A stretch of 14,863 nt of DNA from DASRBO01 sp035653595 (lineage in GTDB: Bacteria; Actinomycetota; Acidimicrobiia; Acidimicrobiales; JAJPHE01). This document shows, one piece after another, positions 1 through 10,907 of the stretch. The notes below the pieces were generated by a model. It was not told the DNA's origin. It made no database searches and was given only the letters and a program-made list of their open reading frames with translations. A program made the translations under genes and the position numbers. How positions within the stretch are numbered: position 1 is the first letter of the stretch; each line of letters begins with the position of its first letter. The stretch covers positions 1-14,863 of the forward strand of contig DASRBO010000134.1 of NCBI GenBank assembly GCA_035653595.1, given 5' to 3'.

Positions 1-370
1 TGTTCTTGCCGAGGTAGCGCTCGGTCACCCGGTCGAGGTCCTGGTGGTAGGGCATCACCAGGTGGGCGTTGCCCGACACCGCCAGCCGCGAGCAGTCCAC
101 CCCCCGGGCGGTCAGGGTGTCGTACTCCTCGCACAGCACCCGGGGATCCACCACGACCCCGTTGCCGATGACCGGGGTTATGTGGGCGTACAGGACCCCG
201 CTGGGGATCAGCTGCAGGGCGAAGGCCTCCCCGTCGACCACGATGCGGTGGCCGGCGTTGTGGCCGCCCTGGTAGCGCACAACCACCGACATCTCCTTGG
301 CCAGGAGGTCGGTCAGCTTGCCCTTCCCCTCGTCACCCCACTGGGCTCCGACCACTACGGTCGCGGGCAC
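1..370 (-). CDS. purA: Adenylosuccinate synthetase, N-terminal part (gene runs off the left edge)
   Basis: PurA catalyses the GTP-dependent joining of IMP and aspartate to adenylosuccinate, the first committed step from IMP to AMP, in the cytoplasm. About 123 N-terminal residues are visible. The phosphate-binding loop GDEGKGK lies at residues 12-18, preceded by VVVGAQW. The conserved RYQGGHNAGH follows near residues 33-42, then VVDGE and the stretch with IPSGVL and GNGVVVDP. These are hallmark PurA motifs in the right order. The start is a GTG at 370-368, chosen because a strong GGAGG ribosome site lies about 7 bases upstream and the motif spacing then fits the family. The C-terminal two thirds lie outside the window. 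It is separated from clpB by about 100 bases and probably has its own promoter. Identification is firm. Confidence 0.95.
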   Translation of the reverse strand, partial: MPATVVVGAQWGDEGKGKLTDLLAKEMSVVVRYQGGHNAGHRIVVDGEAFALQLIPSGVLYAHITPVIGNGVVVDPRVLCEEYDTLTARGVDCSRLAVSGNAHLVMPYHQDLDRVTERYLGKN

Positions 371-406
371 GCGCGTGTCCTCCGATGTGGTTGTTGCGGT
401 CCGATC

Positions 407-412
407 ATCATA
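407..412 (-). promoter_or_regulatory. Possible -10 box for purA
   Basis: On the minus strand TATGAT (5 of 6 to TATAAT) sits 36 bases before the purA GTG, leaving a leader of about 30 bases that contains the GGAGG site. No recognisable -35 hexamer is present; the upstream spacer is the GC palindrome at 413-428. Inference only. Confidence 0.3.
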
Positions 413-428
413 CCCCCGCCGGCGGGGG
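413..428 (-). terminator. clpB: GC palindrome after clpB, possible terminator
   Basis: CCCCCGCC followed by GGCGGGGG is a perfect 16-base palindrome that can fold as a 6-base-pair stem with a 4-base loop. It lies 43 bases beyond the clpB stop. There is no U-tract on the minus strand, only TATGATGAT, so it is at best a weak intrinsic terminator. It could equally be a chance GC palindrome next to the purA promoter. Confidence 0.3.
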
Positions 429-470
429 CCCGGCGCCTTACCCGGACCTCCCCCGGGGCGGCCGCCCGGC

Positions 471-2960
<2,490 letters not shown>

Positions 2961-2977
2961 CGCTCGGTTACCTCACT

Positions 2978-3055
2978 TCGCTTCGTTGCTCGCTTCGGGC
3001 CTGCGTCGGTCGCCCCGGGGTTCACCGGCTCGACCGGACGGCAACGGTTCACCGG
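2978..3055. repeat. Two short direct repeats in the hspR-clpB gap
   Basis: The 88-base gap contains two direct repeats. TCGCTTCG occurs at 2978-2985 and 2990-2997. GGTTCACCGG occurs at 3019-3028 and 3046-3055, 27 bases apart, the second copy covering the hspR stop codon. No HAIR-like pair and no clear -10/-35 pair was seen here, so clpB is probably read through from hspR. A role as an operator or processing site is possible but unsupported. Confidence 0.4.
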
Positions 3056-3444
3056 CGTCCGAACAGGTCGGGGAGGTGCTTGACCGGCACCAGATCCCGC
3101 CGGTAGTGGCGGTGGGTCGCCTCGACGGCCATGCGGGCGTCGAGGCGGGCCTGGGCCAGCTGCTGGCGCAGGCGCTCGTTCTCCTCCTCGAGGGCCATGA
3201 CCTGCTTGACCCCCTCGAGGTTGAGCCCGGCGGCGGTGAGCTCCTGGATGCGCCGCAGGCGCTCGATGTCGTGGTCGCTGTAACGCCGGTTCCCACCGCC
3301 GGTGCGGGCCGGGTCGAGCAGCCCCTTGCGCTCGTAGATGCGCAGGGTCTGGGGGTGCATACCGGCCAGCTCGGCGGCGACCGATATGACGTAGACCGCC
3401 CGTCGGCGCCGTTCCTCTGCCTCTTCCAGGAAACCGTCAGCCAT
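3049..3444 (-). CDS. hspR: HspR, MerR-family heat-shock repressor
   Basis: HspR binds HAIR inverted repeats and represses the dnaK operon and clpB, using DnaK as co-repressor in Streptomyces. This 131-residue protein has a MerR-type winged helix from about residue 17 to 85. It carries the characteristic AGMHPQTLRIYERKGLL recognition helix region and GNRRYSDHDIERLRRIQ wing/helix. An EEENERLRQQL coiled-coil segment near 86-96 is a likely dimerisation helix. The C-terminal tail is short, as in other HspR. It starts 7 bases after the dnaJ stop, in the classic actinobacterial order dnaK-grpE-dnaJ-hspR, which makes the assignment firm. The ATG is the only sensible start, although its GAGG lies unusually close, so translation may depend on coupling to dnaJ. 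A HAIR-like site upstream of dnaK (7078-7098) implies autoregulation. Confidence 0.94.
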   Translation of the reverse strand: MADGFLEEAEERRRRAVYVISVAAELAGMHPQTLRIYERKGLLDPARTGGGNRRYSDHDIERLRRIQELTAAGLNLEGVKQVMALEEENERLRQQLAQARLDARMAVEATHRHYRRDLVPVKHLPDLFGRR

Positions 3445-3451
3445 TCCTCAC

Positions 3452-4552
3452 TCACACTCCGAGATGCGCCCGGGGTGACTCCGGGCTCAGCTGCGCCAGG
3501 GCCTCGATGGCCCGGCGCTGGTCGTCGGACAGGTGCTGGGGCACGACCACCTCGACGCTCACCAGCAGGTCGCCGGCTCCCTTGTCGGTCCGGACCCCCC
3601 GACCCCGGACCCGCAGAGTCCGTCCCGACCGGGTGCCTGCGGGGATGCGGACCTTCACGGTTGAATCGAGGGTCGGCACGGTGATGTCGGCGCCGAGGGC
3701 GGCCTCGGAGAAGGTGACCGGCACGGTCAGGGTCAGGTCCTGGCCCCGACGCCCGAACAGCCGGTGGGGCTCCACCCGGACCGTGACATACAGGTCGCCG
3801 GGCGGGCCGCCGTTGCGCCCGGGCGTGCCGCGGGCCTTGAGCCGGATGCGCTGGCCATCCTCCACCCCGGTCGGGATCCGCACCTTGATCTGCCGGGGCC
3901 GGCGCTCGACGCCGGTCCCCCGGCATGTCGGGCAGGGCTTCTCGACCCGCACCCCCCGGCCGCCGCACGCCGGGCAGGGCTGGGAGAAGGAGAACAGGCC
4001 CTGGTTGTCCTCGGTGACGCCGCGGCCGCCGCACGCCGAGCAGACGGTGGGCTGGGTGCCCGGCGCCGCCCCGCTCCCGCTGCAGGCGTGGCAGGCGGCG
4101 TCGCTCACCACGTTGACCGACGTGGTCACCCCGTCCACCGCCTCCTGGAAGGACAGGTGGAGCTCGGCCTCGAGATCGGTGCCCCGGGCCGGTCCGCTGG
4201 TGCGCTGGCCGCGGTTGCCCCGCCCGAATATCCCGCCCAGCAGGTCGGAGAGGTCGTCCACCCGGAACGAGCCCCCGAAGGGCGAGCCCTGGCGGCCGTT
4301 GCCGGTGGCGAAGCCCCCGAGAGGCCCGAGGCGGCGGACCTCGTCGTACTCCTTGCGGCGGTCGGCGTCGCCCAGCACGTCGTAGGCCGCCGATATCTCC
4401 TTGAAGCGCTCCTCCGAGCCGGGATTGGCGTCAGGGTGGTACTGCTTGGCCAGCTTGCGGTAGGCGCGGGTGATCTCCTTGTCCGTGGCGGTGGCGGACA
4501 CGCCCAGCACCTTGTAGTAGTCCTTCTCGAACCATTCCCTCTGAGGAGCCAT
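3452..4552 (-). CDS. dnaJ: DnaJ, Hsp40 co-chaperone with zinc fingers
   Basis: DnaJ delivers unfolded clients to DnaK and stimulates its ATPase. The 366-residue protein is a complete type I Hsp40. A J-domain occupies about residues 9-72 with HPD at 39-41. A short glycine-rich linker follows to about 125. The cysteine-rich domain has four CxxCxGxG repeats (Cys 154/157, 171/174, 193/196, 207/210) for two zinc ions. The C-terminal substrate-binding beta domains run from about 217 to 340. The Gly/Phe linker has few phenylalanines. The ATG is preceded by GAGGT at good distance. It lies 11 bases after grpE and 7 bases before hspR, consistent with co-transcription. This is the operon-linked copy; whether a second DnaJ exists elsewhere cannot be seen. 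Confidence 0.97.
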   Translation of the reverse strand: MAPQREWFEKDYYKVLGVSATATDKEITRAYRKLAKQYHPDANPGSEERFKEISAAYDVLGDADRRKEYDEVRRLGPLGGFATGNGRQGSPFGGSFRVDDLSDLLGGIFGRGNRGQRTSGPARGTDLEAELHLSFQEAVDGVTTSVNVVSDAACHACSGSGAAPGTQPTVCSACGGRGVTEDNQGLFSFSQPCPACGGRGVRVEKPCPTCRGTGVERRPRQIKVRIPTGVEDGQRIRLKARGTPGRNGGPPGDLYVTVRVEPHRLFGRRGQDLTLTVPVTFSEAALGADITVPTLDSTVKVRIPAGTRSGRTLRVRGRGVRTDKGAGDLLVSVEVVVPQHLSDDQRRAIEALAQLSPESPRAHLGV

Positions 4553-4563
4553 CTGCGCTTACC

Positions 4564-5183
4564 TCAACCTTTGACCTTGACCATGGCGGGCCTGATCACC
4601 CGGCCCCGCCACCGGTAGCCCGGCCGTAGCACCTCGACGACCTCGGGGCCGCCCTGGCCCTCGTCCGCCGGCTCGTGCATGACCGCTTCGGCCTCGTTGG
4701 GGTCGAAGGCCGAGCCCAGCGGGTCGAGCTTCTCCAGCCCCTCCTTGCCCAGCACGTCCCACAGCGCCGAACCGACCTGGGCCAGGCCGTCGTGGCCGGC
4801 CCCCATGTGGGCGAGGGCCAGATCCAAGGTGTCCAGCACGCCCAGCATCTTGGTGACCAACGACTCCGCCGCCCGCTCGAGGTGCTCGGTCTGCTGGCGC
4901 AGGACGCGCTTCTTGTAGTTCTCGAAATCGGCCTGGACCCGGCGGAGGGTGTCGAGGTACTCGTCGCGCTCCGCCCGGACGACGCTCACCTCGTCGGCAT
5001 CCGCCCCCGGCGGCGAGTCGGGCTGGTCCCCGTCGCCGGGCGCCGGGGCGGGGCCGCCGTTGTCGCCGGGGAAGAGGGGGGACCCGTCCGCCCCGGCCCC
5101 CGCCGCGTCGTCCCTGTCGCCTGAGGCGTCGTCGGCCGGGGCCGTGCCGGTCGGCTCCGGACGGGCTTCGTAGTCCTGGCTGC

Positions 5184-5187
<4 letters not shown>
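4564..5187 (-). CDS. grpE: GrpE, nucleotide exchange factor of DnaK
   Basis: GrpE releases ADP from DnaK as a dimer with a long paired helix. In this 207-residue protein, residues 1-65 are a low-complexity acidic stretch rich in Asp, Pro, Gly and Ala, probably disordered. The conserved core starts around residue 66 with the long helix containing ERDEYLDTLRRVQADFENY. It continues through LLGVLDTLDLALAH-like text and ends in the beta domain with FDPNEAEAVMHEP and VEVLRPGYRWRGRVIRPAMVKV, the GrpE signature. The ATG overlaps the dnaK stop by 4 bases (ATGA), so the two are probably translationally coupled, as expected for stoichiometric partners. The next gene, dnaJ, begins 11 bases later. Confidence 0.96.
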
Positions 5188-7016
<1,829 letters not shown>

Positions 7017-7052
7017 GGGGTGTCCCTCCAGTGGTCCTCTGTTAGCCCTCTA

Positions 7053-7073
7053 TTAGCAACGTTGACATGCTAA
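7053..7073. promoter_or_regulatory. Inverted repeat with CIRCE-like half-sites upstream of dnaK
   Basis: TTAGCA at 7053-7058 and TGCTAA at 7068-7073 form a perfect inverted repeat separated by 9 bases. These are the outer hexamers of the HrcA operator CIRCE (TTAGCACTC-N9-GAGTGCTAA), but the inner CTC/GAG triplets are missing and the total span is 21 instead of 27 bases. A TAGCAT -10-like hexamer for dnaK (7072-7067, minus strand) lies inside it, so a bound protein could block transcription. A further GTTAGC at 7041-7046 pairs with GCTAAC at 7069-7074. Which protein binds, if any, is unknown. Confidence 0.4.
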
Positions 7074-7077
7074 CAAA

Positions 7078-7098
7078 CTTGAGTGTGATCTTATCAAC
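7078..7098. promoter_or_regulatory. HAIR-like HspR operator upstream of dnaK
   Basis: The HspR consensus is CTTGAGT-N7-ACTCAAG. Here CTTGAGT is perfect at 7078-7084, then 7 bases, then TATCAAC at 7092-7098, which keeps the core TTGA-N11-TCAA with exactly the consensus spacing (11 of 14 positions). It lies 62-82 bases upstream of the dnaK start, and hspR is in the same operon, so autoregulation of the operon by HspR is the natural reading. The TTGATA in the weaker half (minus strand) could double as a -35 element. Confidence 0.65.
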
Positions 7099-7132
7099 CT
7101 CATTGAGGAGGAGACCATTCCCGCCCCGGCGG

Positions 7133-7138
7133 TAGATT
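7133..7138 (+). promoter_or_regulatory. gpmA: TANNNT box immediately before gpmA (leaderless-type -10)
   Basis: TAGATT ends 7 bases before the gpmA GTG and no Shine-Dalgarno sequence is visible. This is the layout of leaderless actinobacterial mRNAs, where transcription starts at the first base of the start codon. No -35 consensus is present. An alternative upstream promoter is TTGACA at 7062-7067 with a poor -10 near 7086. Confidence 0.45.
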
Positions 7139-7145
7139 CCGGACC

Positions 7146-7901
7146 GTGAGCACGCTGGTCCTGCTCCGCCACGGCGAGAGCGAGTGGAACCGCCGGAACC
7201 TGTTCACCGGGTGGGTCGACGTGGAGCTGTCCGACCTGGGCCGGAAGGAGGCGGCCGAGGCCGGCTCGCTCATGGCCGACGCCGGAATCCGGCCGGAGCT
7301 GGTGTTCACCAGCGTCCTGCGCCGCTCGGTGGAGACGGCTGAGGTCGCCCTGGCGGCCATGGGACTCTCCTGGCTGCCGGTGGTCCGCCACTGGCGTCTC
7401 AACGAGCGCCACTACGGCGGCCTCCAGGGCAGGAACAAGAAGGAGACCGCCGCCCTCCACGGCGAGGAGCAGACGGCCCTGTGGCGGCGGAGCTACGACG
7501 TTCCCCCTCCGCCCCTCGGCCCGGACGGGCCCGGTGACGCCCGCATCGACCCCCGCTACCGGCTGGTGCCCCCCGACCAGGTGCCGGCGACGGAGTGCCT
7601 GGCCGACGTGGTCGGCCGGATGCTGCCCTACTGGCACGACAGCATGGCGCCGTTCCTGATGGAGGACCGCTGCGTGCTGGTGGTTGCCCACGGCAACAGC
7701 ATCCGCGCCCTGCGCAAGCACCTCGACGAAATCTCTGACGCCGACATCTCCGATCTCGAGATCCCGACCGGCATCCCCTTCCGCTACGAGGTCGACCCGG
7801 CCGACCCGTGCCGGCCGCGGTCTGGCCACTACCTGGGGGACCCCGCCGAGGCCGCCGCCCGGGCGGCGGCCGTGGCCGCCCAGTCCTCGACCCGGACCTG
7901 A
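7146..7901 (+). CDS. gpmA: 2,3-bisphosphoglycerate-dependent phosphoglycerate mutase
   Basis: The enzyme interconverts 3- and 2-phosphoglycerate in glycolysis and gluconeogenesis through a phosphohistidine intermediate. The 251-residue protein shows the histidine phosphatase signature LRHGESEWN with catalytic His9. It also has FTGWVDVELSDLG (20-32), the acid/base Glu87 in LNERHYGGLQG, and the second active-site histidine His182 in VVAHGNSIRAL. The C-terminal SGHYLGDPAEAAARAAAVA matches the family tail. The length is typical of dPGM. The start is a GTG at 7146; the motif lies only eight residues in, so no earlier start is needed. A TANNNT box 7 bases upstream and lack of a ribosome site suggest a leaderless transcript. 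It diverges from dnaK across 129 bases and is followed by an 81-base gap, so it is probably its own unit. Confidence 0.95.
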   Translation: MSTLVLLRHGESEWNRRNLFTGWVDVELSDLGRKEAAEAGSLMADAGIRPELVFTSVLRRSVETAEVALAAMGLSWLPVVRHWRLNERHYGGLQGRNKKETAALHGEEQTALWRRSYDVPPPPLGPDGPGDARIDPRYRLVPPDQVPATECLADVVGRMLPYWHDSMAPFLMEDRCVLVVAHGNSIRALRKHLDEISDADISDLEIPTGIPFRYEVDPADPCRPRSGHYLGDPAEAAARAAAVAAQSSTRT

Positions 7902-7917
7902 GCCACCGGCCGCCGCT

Positions 7918-7929
7918 CGGGCCGGCCCG
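7918..7929 (+). terminator. gpmA: GC palindrome after gpmA, weak terminator candidate
   Basis: CGGGCCGGCCCG is a perfect 12-base palindrome 16 bases after the gpmA stop, followed by GCGCGATTTGCTTT, which has a few scattered T but no run. It folds only as a 4-base-pair stem, so intrinsic termination is uncertain. Confidence 0.22.
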
Positions 7930-7968
7930 GCGCGATTTGCTTTCCAGCGCGACCGCATACCGTCCGGC

Positions 7969-7974
7969 TACCCT
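7969..7974 (+). promoter_or_regulatory. TANNNT box immediately before the CNBD gene
   Basis: TACCCT lies 8 bases before the ATG at 7983, and there is no ribosome site between them. The arrangement repeats that of gpmA and dcd and suggests a leaderless transcript. No -35 element is evident. Confidence 0.35.
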
Positions 7975-7982
7975 CTGGCGCC

Positions 7983-8408
7983 ATGGCGCGTGGGGACGAG
8001 AAGATCAATCACCTGGGTCAGATGTGGCTGTTCTCCACCTGCTCGAGGCGGGATCTCCAGCGGATCGCCCGGGTGTGCGACGAGATCGAGGTGCCTGCGG
8101 GGAAGGTGATCATGGAGGAGGGGGCCCCCGGCAAGGAGTTCTTCCTGATCCTCGATGGCACCGCCGTCGTCCGGCGCAAGAACCGCAAGGTCGCCACCGT
8201 CGGACCCGGCCAGTACGTGGGCGAGCTGGCCCTGCTGACCCGTATGCCCCGCGACTCGACGGTTCTGGCGGACTCCGACATGCGCCTGCTGGTCCTGGGC
8301 CAGCGGGAGTTCTCGGCCGTGCTCGACGACGTCCCCGGCCTCAGCCACAAGCTGCTGGAGGCCATGGCCACCCGCCTGCGCGACGCCGACACCAAGGTCT
8401 CCGCCTGA
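7983..8408 (+). CDS. Stand-alone cyclic-nucleotide-binding-domain protein
   Basis: This is a 141-residue protein that is essentially one cNMP-binding (CRP N-terminal type) beta-roll, spanning about residues 12-125. Visible family features are LFSTCSRRDLQRIA at the N-terminus, PAGKVIMEEGAPGKEFFLILDGTA, and the phosphate-binding cassette GELALL (80-85) followed by PRDSTV (89-94). There is no helix-turn-helix, kinase or channel domain, so it is not a transcription factor by itself. In cAMP-binding CRP the cassette reads R-S-A; here an aspartate (Asp91) sits where Ser/Thr usually contacts the cyclic phosphate, which may weaken or change ligand binding. Similar one-domain proteins occur in actinobacteria but a specific role is not known to me. 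It precedes the EtfD-like gene by 163 bases. Function beyond the fold is not assignable. Confidence 0.8.
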   Translation: MARGDEKINHLGQMWLFSTCSRRDLQRIARVCDEIEVPAGKVIMEEGAPGKEFFLILDGTAVVRRKNRKVATVGPGQYVGELALLTRMPRDSTVLADSDMRLLVLGQREFSAVLDDVPGLSHKLLEAMATRLRDADTKVSA

Positions 8409-8445
8409 GACCTCCAGCTCCCTAGACCCGGCGGGCCCCCGATCG

Positions 8446-8460
8446 GTGGCCCCCCGCCAC
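8446..8460 (+). terminator. Small hairpin after the CNBD gene
   Basis: GTGGC-CCCCC-GCCAC forms a 5-base-pair stem with a 5-base loop, 38 bases past the CNBD stop. There is no T-run. It could help end that transcript or be incidental in this GC-rich gap. Confidence 0.2.
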
Positions 8461-8571
8461 TCCAGCGCCGGCCGGCCGGGCGCCAGGTCCGGGGCGGCCA
8501 GCGAGACTGCACTACGGTCTCGCCCCGACGCGTCCCCGGCACCGGCGCGCCCCGGCGGTGGAAGGAGCAAC

Positions 8572-10872
8572 GTGAGACTGGGCATCGGATTCGGCCTGAC
8601 GGCCCTAGCGGCGGTGATCGCCCTGCGCCGGCTGTGGCACCTGTACCGGATGGTTAACGTCGGCCAGCCCGCACCGGAACGGCTGAAGAACGTCCCCGGG
8701 ATGGTCTGGGCCCAGATCCAGGACGTCTTCGCCCAGCGCAAGCTGCTCAAGCGTCCGGTTCCGGGGCTGGCCCACTTCTTCACCTTCTGGGGATTCGTGA
8801 TCCTGCTCCTCACGATCATCGAGGCCTACGGCGACCTGGCCCAGTACGACTTCGCCATCCCGGGCATCGGTCACAACCCCGGTGTGGGCTTCCTCGAGGA
8901 CTTCATGACCTCGGCGGTCATCGCCGCCCTGCTGGTCTTCTCCGTCATCCGCATCGTCCAGTCTCCCCACCGCAAGCAGCGCGCTTCGCGCTTCTACCGC
9001 TCCCACACCGACGCCGCCTGGCTCACCCTGCTGCTGATCTTCCTGGTCATGGCGACCCTGGTCATGTACCGGGCCGCCCAGACCCAGACGGGCCACTTCC
9101 CCTACAGCCACTGGGCCTTCCTGTCGTGGTGGGCGGGAGACCGGTTCTCCTGGATGAGCCACGGCGCCCTGATGAACCTCGAGACGGCCTTCGTGCTCGC
9201 CCAGGTGGCGGCGGTGATGGGCTTCGCCGTGTTCCTCGTGTACTCCAAGCACCTACACATCGTCACCGCCCCCCTCAACGTCAGCTTCTCCCGCCGACCC
9301 AAGGCCCTGGGCCCCCTGGCCACCACCCCGAGCATGGACGTCGAGACGATGTCCGAGGACGATGTGTTCGGCGCCGGCCACATCCAGGACTTCAAGTGGA
9401 AGCAGCTGCTCGACCTGATCACCTGCACCGAGTGCGGGCGCTGCCAGGACCAGTGCCCCGCCTGGAACACGGGCAAGCCCCTGTCCCCGAAGCTGGTCAT
9501 CCTCGACCTGCGCGACCACCTCTTCGACCGTTCCGGGGTGCTGATGGCCGCCGACGGGGGTTCGAAGGCCGAGGGCGAGGCGTCCGCCCCCGATCTCAAG
9601 CCGGCCGAGGCCCGACTCGTGCCCAACGTCATCGATCCCGACGTCCTGTGGTCCTGCACCACCTGCGGTGCCTGCGTCGAGCAGTGCCCGGTGGACATCG
9701 AGCACGTCGACACCATCGTCGACATGCGCCGCTACGAGGTCATGATGGAGTCCAGCTTCCCGACCGAGGCCGGCCTGATGCTCCGCAACATCGAGAACCA
9801 GGGCGACCCCTGGGGGATGGGCAGCTCCAAGCGGCTCGACTGGACCCAGGCCCTCGACTTCGAGGTGCGGGTGGTCGACGGCTCGGTGCCGGAGGACGCC
9901 GAGTACCTCTTCTGGGTCGGCTGCGCCGGTGCCCTCGACGAGAGGGCGCGAAAGGTGACGCAGGCCTTCGCCCGGCTGCTCAACCGGGCCGGGGTCACCT
10001 TCGCCGTCCTGGGCGGAGGGGAGTCCTGCACCGGCGACCCCGCCCGCCGCCTCGGCAACGAGTACCTCTACCAGCAGATGGCCCAGCAGAACATCGAGAC
10101 CCTCAAGTCGGTCGGCGCCCGCAAGGTCGTCGCCTCGTGCCCCCACTGCTTCAACTCGATCAAGCGCGAGTACCCCGCCCTCGGCGGCGACTTCGAGGTG
10201 ATCCACCACACCCAGCTGCTCACCGAGCTGATCAACAGCGGCCGCCTCAAGCCGACCGAGCCGCTCGACACCAGCGTGACCTATCACGACCCGTGCTACC
10301 TGGCCCGGCACAACAACATCACCCGCAACCCCCGCTCGGTCATCGAATCGATACCGGGCGTGCGCAGCATCGAGATGCACCGGCACGAGAAGCGCACGTT
10401 CTGCTGCGGCGCCGGCGGCGCCCGCATGTGGATGGAGGAGAAGATCGGCAAGCGCATCAACCTCGAGCGCATCGACGAGGCCATATCCACCGGCGCCGAC
10501 GTGGTCGGGACCGCTTGCCCCTACTGCATGATCATGCTCGACGACGGGATCCGCCAGCGCCAGTCCGAGGGGGCGACCCCGGAGTCCACCCGGGTCATGG
10601 ACATCTCCCAGATCGTCGAGTCGTCGCTGGCGGTGCCCACGTCCGTCGGGGCGCCAGCCGCGGCCGAGGCCGGAGCGGTCCCGTCGCCGCCGGCCGGCTC
10701 AGGCGAAGCCCCGCCGCCTGCCCCGACCGAGGCTCAGCCCGACGTCGGCGCCCCCGGTGGTGCCGAGCCCGGTGTGACCAGCCCTCTCGAGGAGCGCGGC
10801 GGCCAGGCCGGGCCCGGGCCGACCGGCGGGGCGTCGGACGGGGACGGCAGCGGCACCGGCGCCGACGGCTAG
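8572..10872 (+). CDS. etfD: EtfD-like membrane Fe-S oxidoreductase (HdrD/CCG family)
   Basis: Probable membrane oxidoreductase that takes electrons from ETF (fatty-acid beta-oxidation) to the quinone pool, as proposed for mycobacterial Rv0338c/EtfD. With the GTG at 8572 the protein has 766 residues. Five hydrophobic segments lie near residues 4-20, 66-88, 111-130, 147-168 and 204-228, resembling a NarI-like cytochrome part. Two 4Fe-4S motifs follow: Cys285/288/291/295 and Cys362/365/368/372. Two CCG domains come next: Cys451, ESCTG at 484-488, Cys523/526; then Cys575, CCG at 611-613, Cys649/652. The first domain has one cysteine where CCG has two. The last 85-100 residues are an Ala/Pro/Gly-rich tail. 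The start at 8572 is chosen over an in-frame start at 8446 because GGAAGGAG lies just upstream and the extra 42 residues look like non-coding filler. The family is sure; the exact electron partner is inferred. Confidence 0.82.
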   Translation: MRLGIGFGLTALAAVIALRRLWHLYRMVNVGQPAPERLKNVPGMVWAQIQDVFAQRKLLKRPVPGLAHFFTFWGFVILLLTIIEAYGDLAQYDFAIPGIGHNPGVGFLEDFMTSAVIAALLVFSVIRIVQSPHRKQRASRFYRSHTDAAWLTLLLIFLVMATLVMYRAAQTQTGHFPYSHWAFLSWWAGDRFSWMSHGALMNLETAFVLAQVAAVMGFAVFLVYSKHLHIVTAPLNVSFSRRPKALGPLATTPSMDVETMSEDDVFGAGHIQDFKWKQLLDLITCTECGRCQDQCPAWNTGKPLSPKLVILDLRDHLFDRSGVLMAADGGSKAEGEASAPDLKPAEARLVPNVIDPDVLWSCTTCGACVEQCPVDIEHVDTIVDMRRYEVMMESSFPTEAGLMLRNIENQGDPWGMGSSKRLDWTQALDFEVRVVDGSVPEDAEYLFWVGCAGALDERARKVTQAFARLLNRAGVTFAVLGGGESCTGDPARRLGNEYLYQQMAQQNIETLKSVGARKVVASCPHCFNSIKREYPALGGDFEVIHHTQLLTELINSGRLKPTEPLDTSVTYHDPCYLARHNNITRNPRSVIESIPGVRSIEMHRHEKRTFCCGAGGARMWMEEKIGKRINLERIDEAISTGADVVGTACPYCMIMLDDGIRQRQSEGATPESTRVMDISQIVESSLAVPTSVGAPAAAEAGAVPSPPAGSGEAPPPAPTEAQPDVGAPGGAEPGVTSPLEERGGQAGPGPTGGASDGDGSGTGADG

Positions 10873-10895
10873 GCCGGGGCGGCGCAGGCGTCCGT

Positions 10896-10901
10896 TAAGG
10901 T
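10896..10901 (+). promoter_or_regulatory. dcd: TANNNT box immediately before dcd
   Basis: TAAGGT ends 6 bases before the dcd ATG with no ribosome site in between. It is the clearest of the leaderless-type layouts here. It means dcd probably has its own transcript despite being only 35 bases from the preceding gene. Confidence 0.45.
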
Positions 10902-10907
10902 CGGTCG

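Noticed and set aside
2973..4034. 353-residue minus-strand frame over hspR and dnaJ
   Set aside because: Out-of-frame shadow of two clearly conserved genes.
7053..7073. Canonical CIRCE element
   Set aside because: Only the outer TTAGCA/TGCTAA hexamers match; the span is 21 rather than 27 bases and CTC/GAG are absent, so it is reported only as CIRCE-like.
8446..8571. In-frame 42-residue N-terminal extension of the EtfD-like protein
   Set aside because: It has no ribosome site, reads as Ala/Pro/Arg/Ser filler, and the GTG at 8572 has an excellent GGAAGGAG upstream and starts directly with a membrane segment.
9126..10898. 590-residue plus-strand open frame overlapping etfD
   Set aside because: Arg/Pro/Gly-rich frame-shifted shadow of etfD, which has intact Fe-S and CCG cysteines in the other frame.
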